Shown piece after piece: positions 62,485 through 64,000 of a stretch of 64,000 nucleotides of DNA. The stretch spans positions 17,309-81,308 of the forward strand of contig DAOMFL010000007.1 of assembly GCA_035429805.1 (NCBI GenBank), in the 5' to 3' direction. The notes under the pieces are model-generated. The model did no database searches. It saw nothing but the letters and a program-made list of their open reading frames with translations, and had not been told where the DNA came from. The stretch comes from JALORV01 sp035429805 (GTDB lineage: Bacteria; Pseudomonadota; Gammaproteobacteria; Burkholderiales; Burkholderiaceae_F). The position numbers and the translations under genes were made by a program. The first letter of the stretch is position 1. Each line of letters begins with the position of its first letter.

Positions 62485-63183
62485 TCAGGCCGCTGCGCGT
62501 TGCGGCGCGCGCGCGGGGCGGACGATGTGAACCGGCTGGGGCTCGTTCGGGCGCGACTGGCCGGCCGATGTACAGCCGCCGAAGGCCTCGGGTTCCTCCC
62601 AGCTTTCATCGAGCGCGGGTTCGGCGGCCAGCGGCACCGCTTCGGCGCGCTCGCCGGCGAGGTCGAGCACCGCGGCCAGCACGCTGGCGTACGGGCTGCC
62701 CCGCTGCAGCAGCGCGCTCATGACCGTACGCACGATGTGCGCGGTCTCGCGCAGGAATTCGCGCGCCGATGCCGCCGGCTGCGTGCTCGCGAACTCGAGC
62801 ACGACCGGCAGGTAGTCCGGCAGTTCACCCGGGGCGAGCTGCAGTCCGGCGCGCTCGTAGGTCAGTGCCAGGTCGACCATGGCCGGACCGCGATCGCGGC
62901 TGTCGCCGTGCACGTGCTCGAACAGATGCAGCGCCGTGCTGCGGCCGCGGTCGAAAAGTTCGACGTATTCGGCTTCGGTGCGCAGCGCGGGATCGGCGTC
63001 GAGCCTGCGGATCAGCGCGTCGAGCTCCGCCAGGCGCCCGGCCCCGAGCGCGCCTTCGTCGTGCATGGCCGTACCCAGCTGCGAGGCCACCGCGCGCAGT
63101 CCGTCGTCCGGATAGCGCAGCAGCCAGGCCAGCGCGCGCAGCGTATGCGGCATCTTCGGCGGGGTTGAATCGAACATTTTCAT
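62485..63183 (-). CDS. narJ: Nitrate reductase molybdenum-cofactor assembly chaperone
   Basis: The 232-residue helical chaperone has LRALAWLLRYPDDGLRAVA, AEYVELFDRGRSTALHLFEHVHGDSRDRG (the FDxxRxxSLHLFEHVHG-like signature) and a variable Pro-rich C-terminus. NarJ inserts the molybdenum cofactor into NarG and binds its N-terminus. It starts 2 bp after the narH stop, so the genes are translationally coupled. Confidence 0.95.
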   Translation of the reverse strand: MKMFDSTPPKMPHTLRALAWLLRYPDDGLRAVASQLGTAMHDEGALGAGRLAELDALIRRLDADPALRTEAEYVELFDRGRSTALHLFEHVHGDSRDRGPAMVDLALTYERAGLQLAPGELPDYLPVVLEFASTQPAASAREFLRETAHIVRTVMSALLQRGSPYASVLAAVLDLAGERAEAVPLAAEPALDESWEEPEAFGGCTSAGQSRPNEPQPVHIVRPARAPQRAAA

Positions 63184-63185
63184 GG

Positions 63186-64000
63186 CTACACCGTCGCCTT
63201 GATCGGAATCGTGCGCTTCTTCTCGCTGCCGAAGAGGCTCGTTTCGCTGACGCCCTCGCTGCAGCCGTTGCCGAACGAGAAGCCGCAGCCGCCGCGCACG
63301 TTGAAGGCGTTCTCGGCGTATTCGCGATGCGTCGTCGGGATGACGAAGCGGTCCTCGTAGTTGGCGATCGCCATCACCCGATACATGTCTTCGACCTCGG
63401 CGCGGGTCAGGCCGACGCTTTCCAGCACGGCCGGCCTGTCGACGCCGTCGACATGGCGGCTGCGCATGAACACGCGCATCGCCATCATGCGTTCCAGCGC
63501 GCGCACGACCGGCTCCTCGTCGCCCGCGGTCAGCAGGTTGGCGAGGTACTTCACCGGGATGCGCAGGCTGCGCACGTCGGGCAGTTCGCCCGCCATGCCG
63601 ATCTCGCCCGCCTGCGCGCGCGAGGTCACCGGCGACAGCGGCGGGATGTACCAGACCATCGGCAGCGTGCGGTACTCCGGGTGCAGCGGCAGCGCGACGC
63701 GCCAGTCGACCGCCATGCGGTAAACGGGCGAGTGCCTAGCCGCCGCGAGCCAGGCCTCCGGCACTCCGTCGTGGCGCGCCTGTTCGATGACGCGCGGATC
63801 GTTGGGGTCGAGGAAGATGCCGAGCTGCGCCGAGTAAAGATTGCGGTCGTGCTCCGCGCTGGCGGCTTCCTCGATGCGGTCGGCGTCGTAGAGCAGCACG
63901 CCGAGATAGCGGATGCGGCCGACGCAGGTTTCCGAGCACACGGTCGGCTGGCCGGCCTCGATGCGCGGGTAGCAGAAGATGCACTTCTCGGCCTTGCCGC
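63186..64000 (-). CDS. narH: Respiratory nitrate reductase beta subunit, 5' end cut by window edge
   Basis: About 270 C-terminal residues are present; the start lies beyond 64000. The visible N-terminal part holds Cys ligands of an iron-sulfur cluster (KCIFCYPRIEAGQPTVCSETCVGRIRYLG), followed by VLLYDADRIEEAAS, the WRVALPLHPEYRTLPMVWYIPPLSP block and the C-terminal GGCGFSFGNGCSEG, all typical of NarH. NarH carries electrons from NarI to NarG. narG should lie just beyond the right edge. Confidence 0.97.
   Translation of the reverse strand, partial: GKAEKCIFCYPRIEAGQPTVCSETCVGRIRYLGVLLYDADRIEEAASAEHDRNLYSAQLGIFLDPNDPRVIEQARHDGVPEAWLAAARHSPVYRMAVDWRVALPLHPEYRTLPMVWYIPPLSPVTSRAQAGEIGMAGELPDVRSLRIPVKYLANLLTAGDEEPVVRALERMMAMRVFMRSRHVDGVDRPAVLESVGLTRAEVEDMYRVMAIANYEDRFVIPTTHREYAENAFNVRGGCGFSFGNGCSEGVSETSLFGSEKKRTIPIKATV

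Overview
The window is one contiguous, strongly GC-rich bacterial chromosome segment with short gaps and many ATGA-type stop/start overlaps. Several gene orders point to a betaproteobacterium, probably Burkholderiales-like: mltD-gloB-methyltransferase-rnhA...dnaQ; yebC-purD...hemF-nadD-rsfS-rlmH-maf-rng; and dnaE beside msbA and LPS glycosyltransferases. The placement is inference from synteny and protein similarity remembered from these families. No phage, plasmid, transposase gene or CRISPR array was seen.

Layout. (1) 1-6300 holds what looks like a selenoneine gene set. It comprises a truncated EgtB-like senA at the left edge and an adjacent senB-senC pair (selenosugar synthase plus SelD-type selenophosphate synthetase). 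Between them lie two related small ribbon-helix-helix-like proteins, a TPR/HD-GYP c-di-GMP phosphodiesterase-like protein, and a divergent 36-residue peptide with a canonical double-glycine export leader and its own terminator. This is the most unusual part of the window. (2) 6488-12222: secreted or lipoprotein genes, a nitronate monooxygenase family enzyme, fabI and the LysM transglycosylase mltD. (3) 12281-21098: gloB, a methyltransferase, rnhA and dnaQ, with an RND efflux pair between rnhA and dnaQ, then an acyl-CoA synthetase. (4) 21188-25743: tRNA-Val, a propeller protein, gltX, tRNA-Ala, tRNA-Glu and two less-characterised genes. (5) 25916-38801: dnaE and an LPS/glycan locus (three GT2/GT25-type transferases, MsbA-like flippase, O-antigen ligase-like protein, two GT9 heptosyltransferase-like proteins). 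(6) 38798-40541: two YceI-like proteins and a cytochrome b561. (7) 40633-49816: a leftward housekeeping run yebC-purD-(S9 peptidase)-hemF-nadD-rsfS-rlmH-maf-rng, interrupted between maf and rng by a structured inverted-repeat element. (8) 49940-55967: assorted single genes. (9) 56052-64000: a respiratory nitrate reductase operon read leftward (narH partial, narJ, narI, a rotamase, a beta-carbonic anhydrase, nnrS, and a fused double NarK).

How it works together. The nar region indicates anaerobic nitrate respiration: NarGHI catalysis, NarJ and a rotamase for maturation, fused NarK for nitrate/nitrite traffic, NnrS for the nitric-oxide response. The sen genes would let the cell make selenoneine from hercynine, which must come from an egtD gene outside this window. 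The glycan locus completes and exports lipid A-linked sugars. The peptide/TPR/HD-GYP pair suggests an uncharacterised link between a secreted or intracellular peptide and c-di-GMP turnover; this is inference from adjacency and domain type only.
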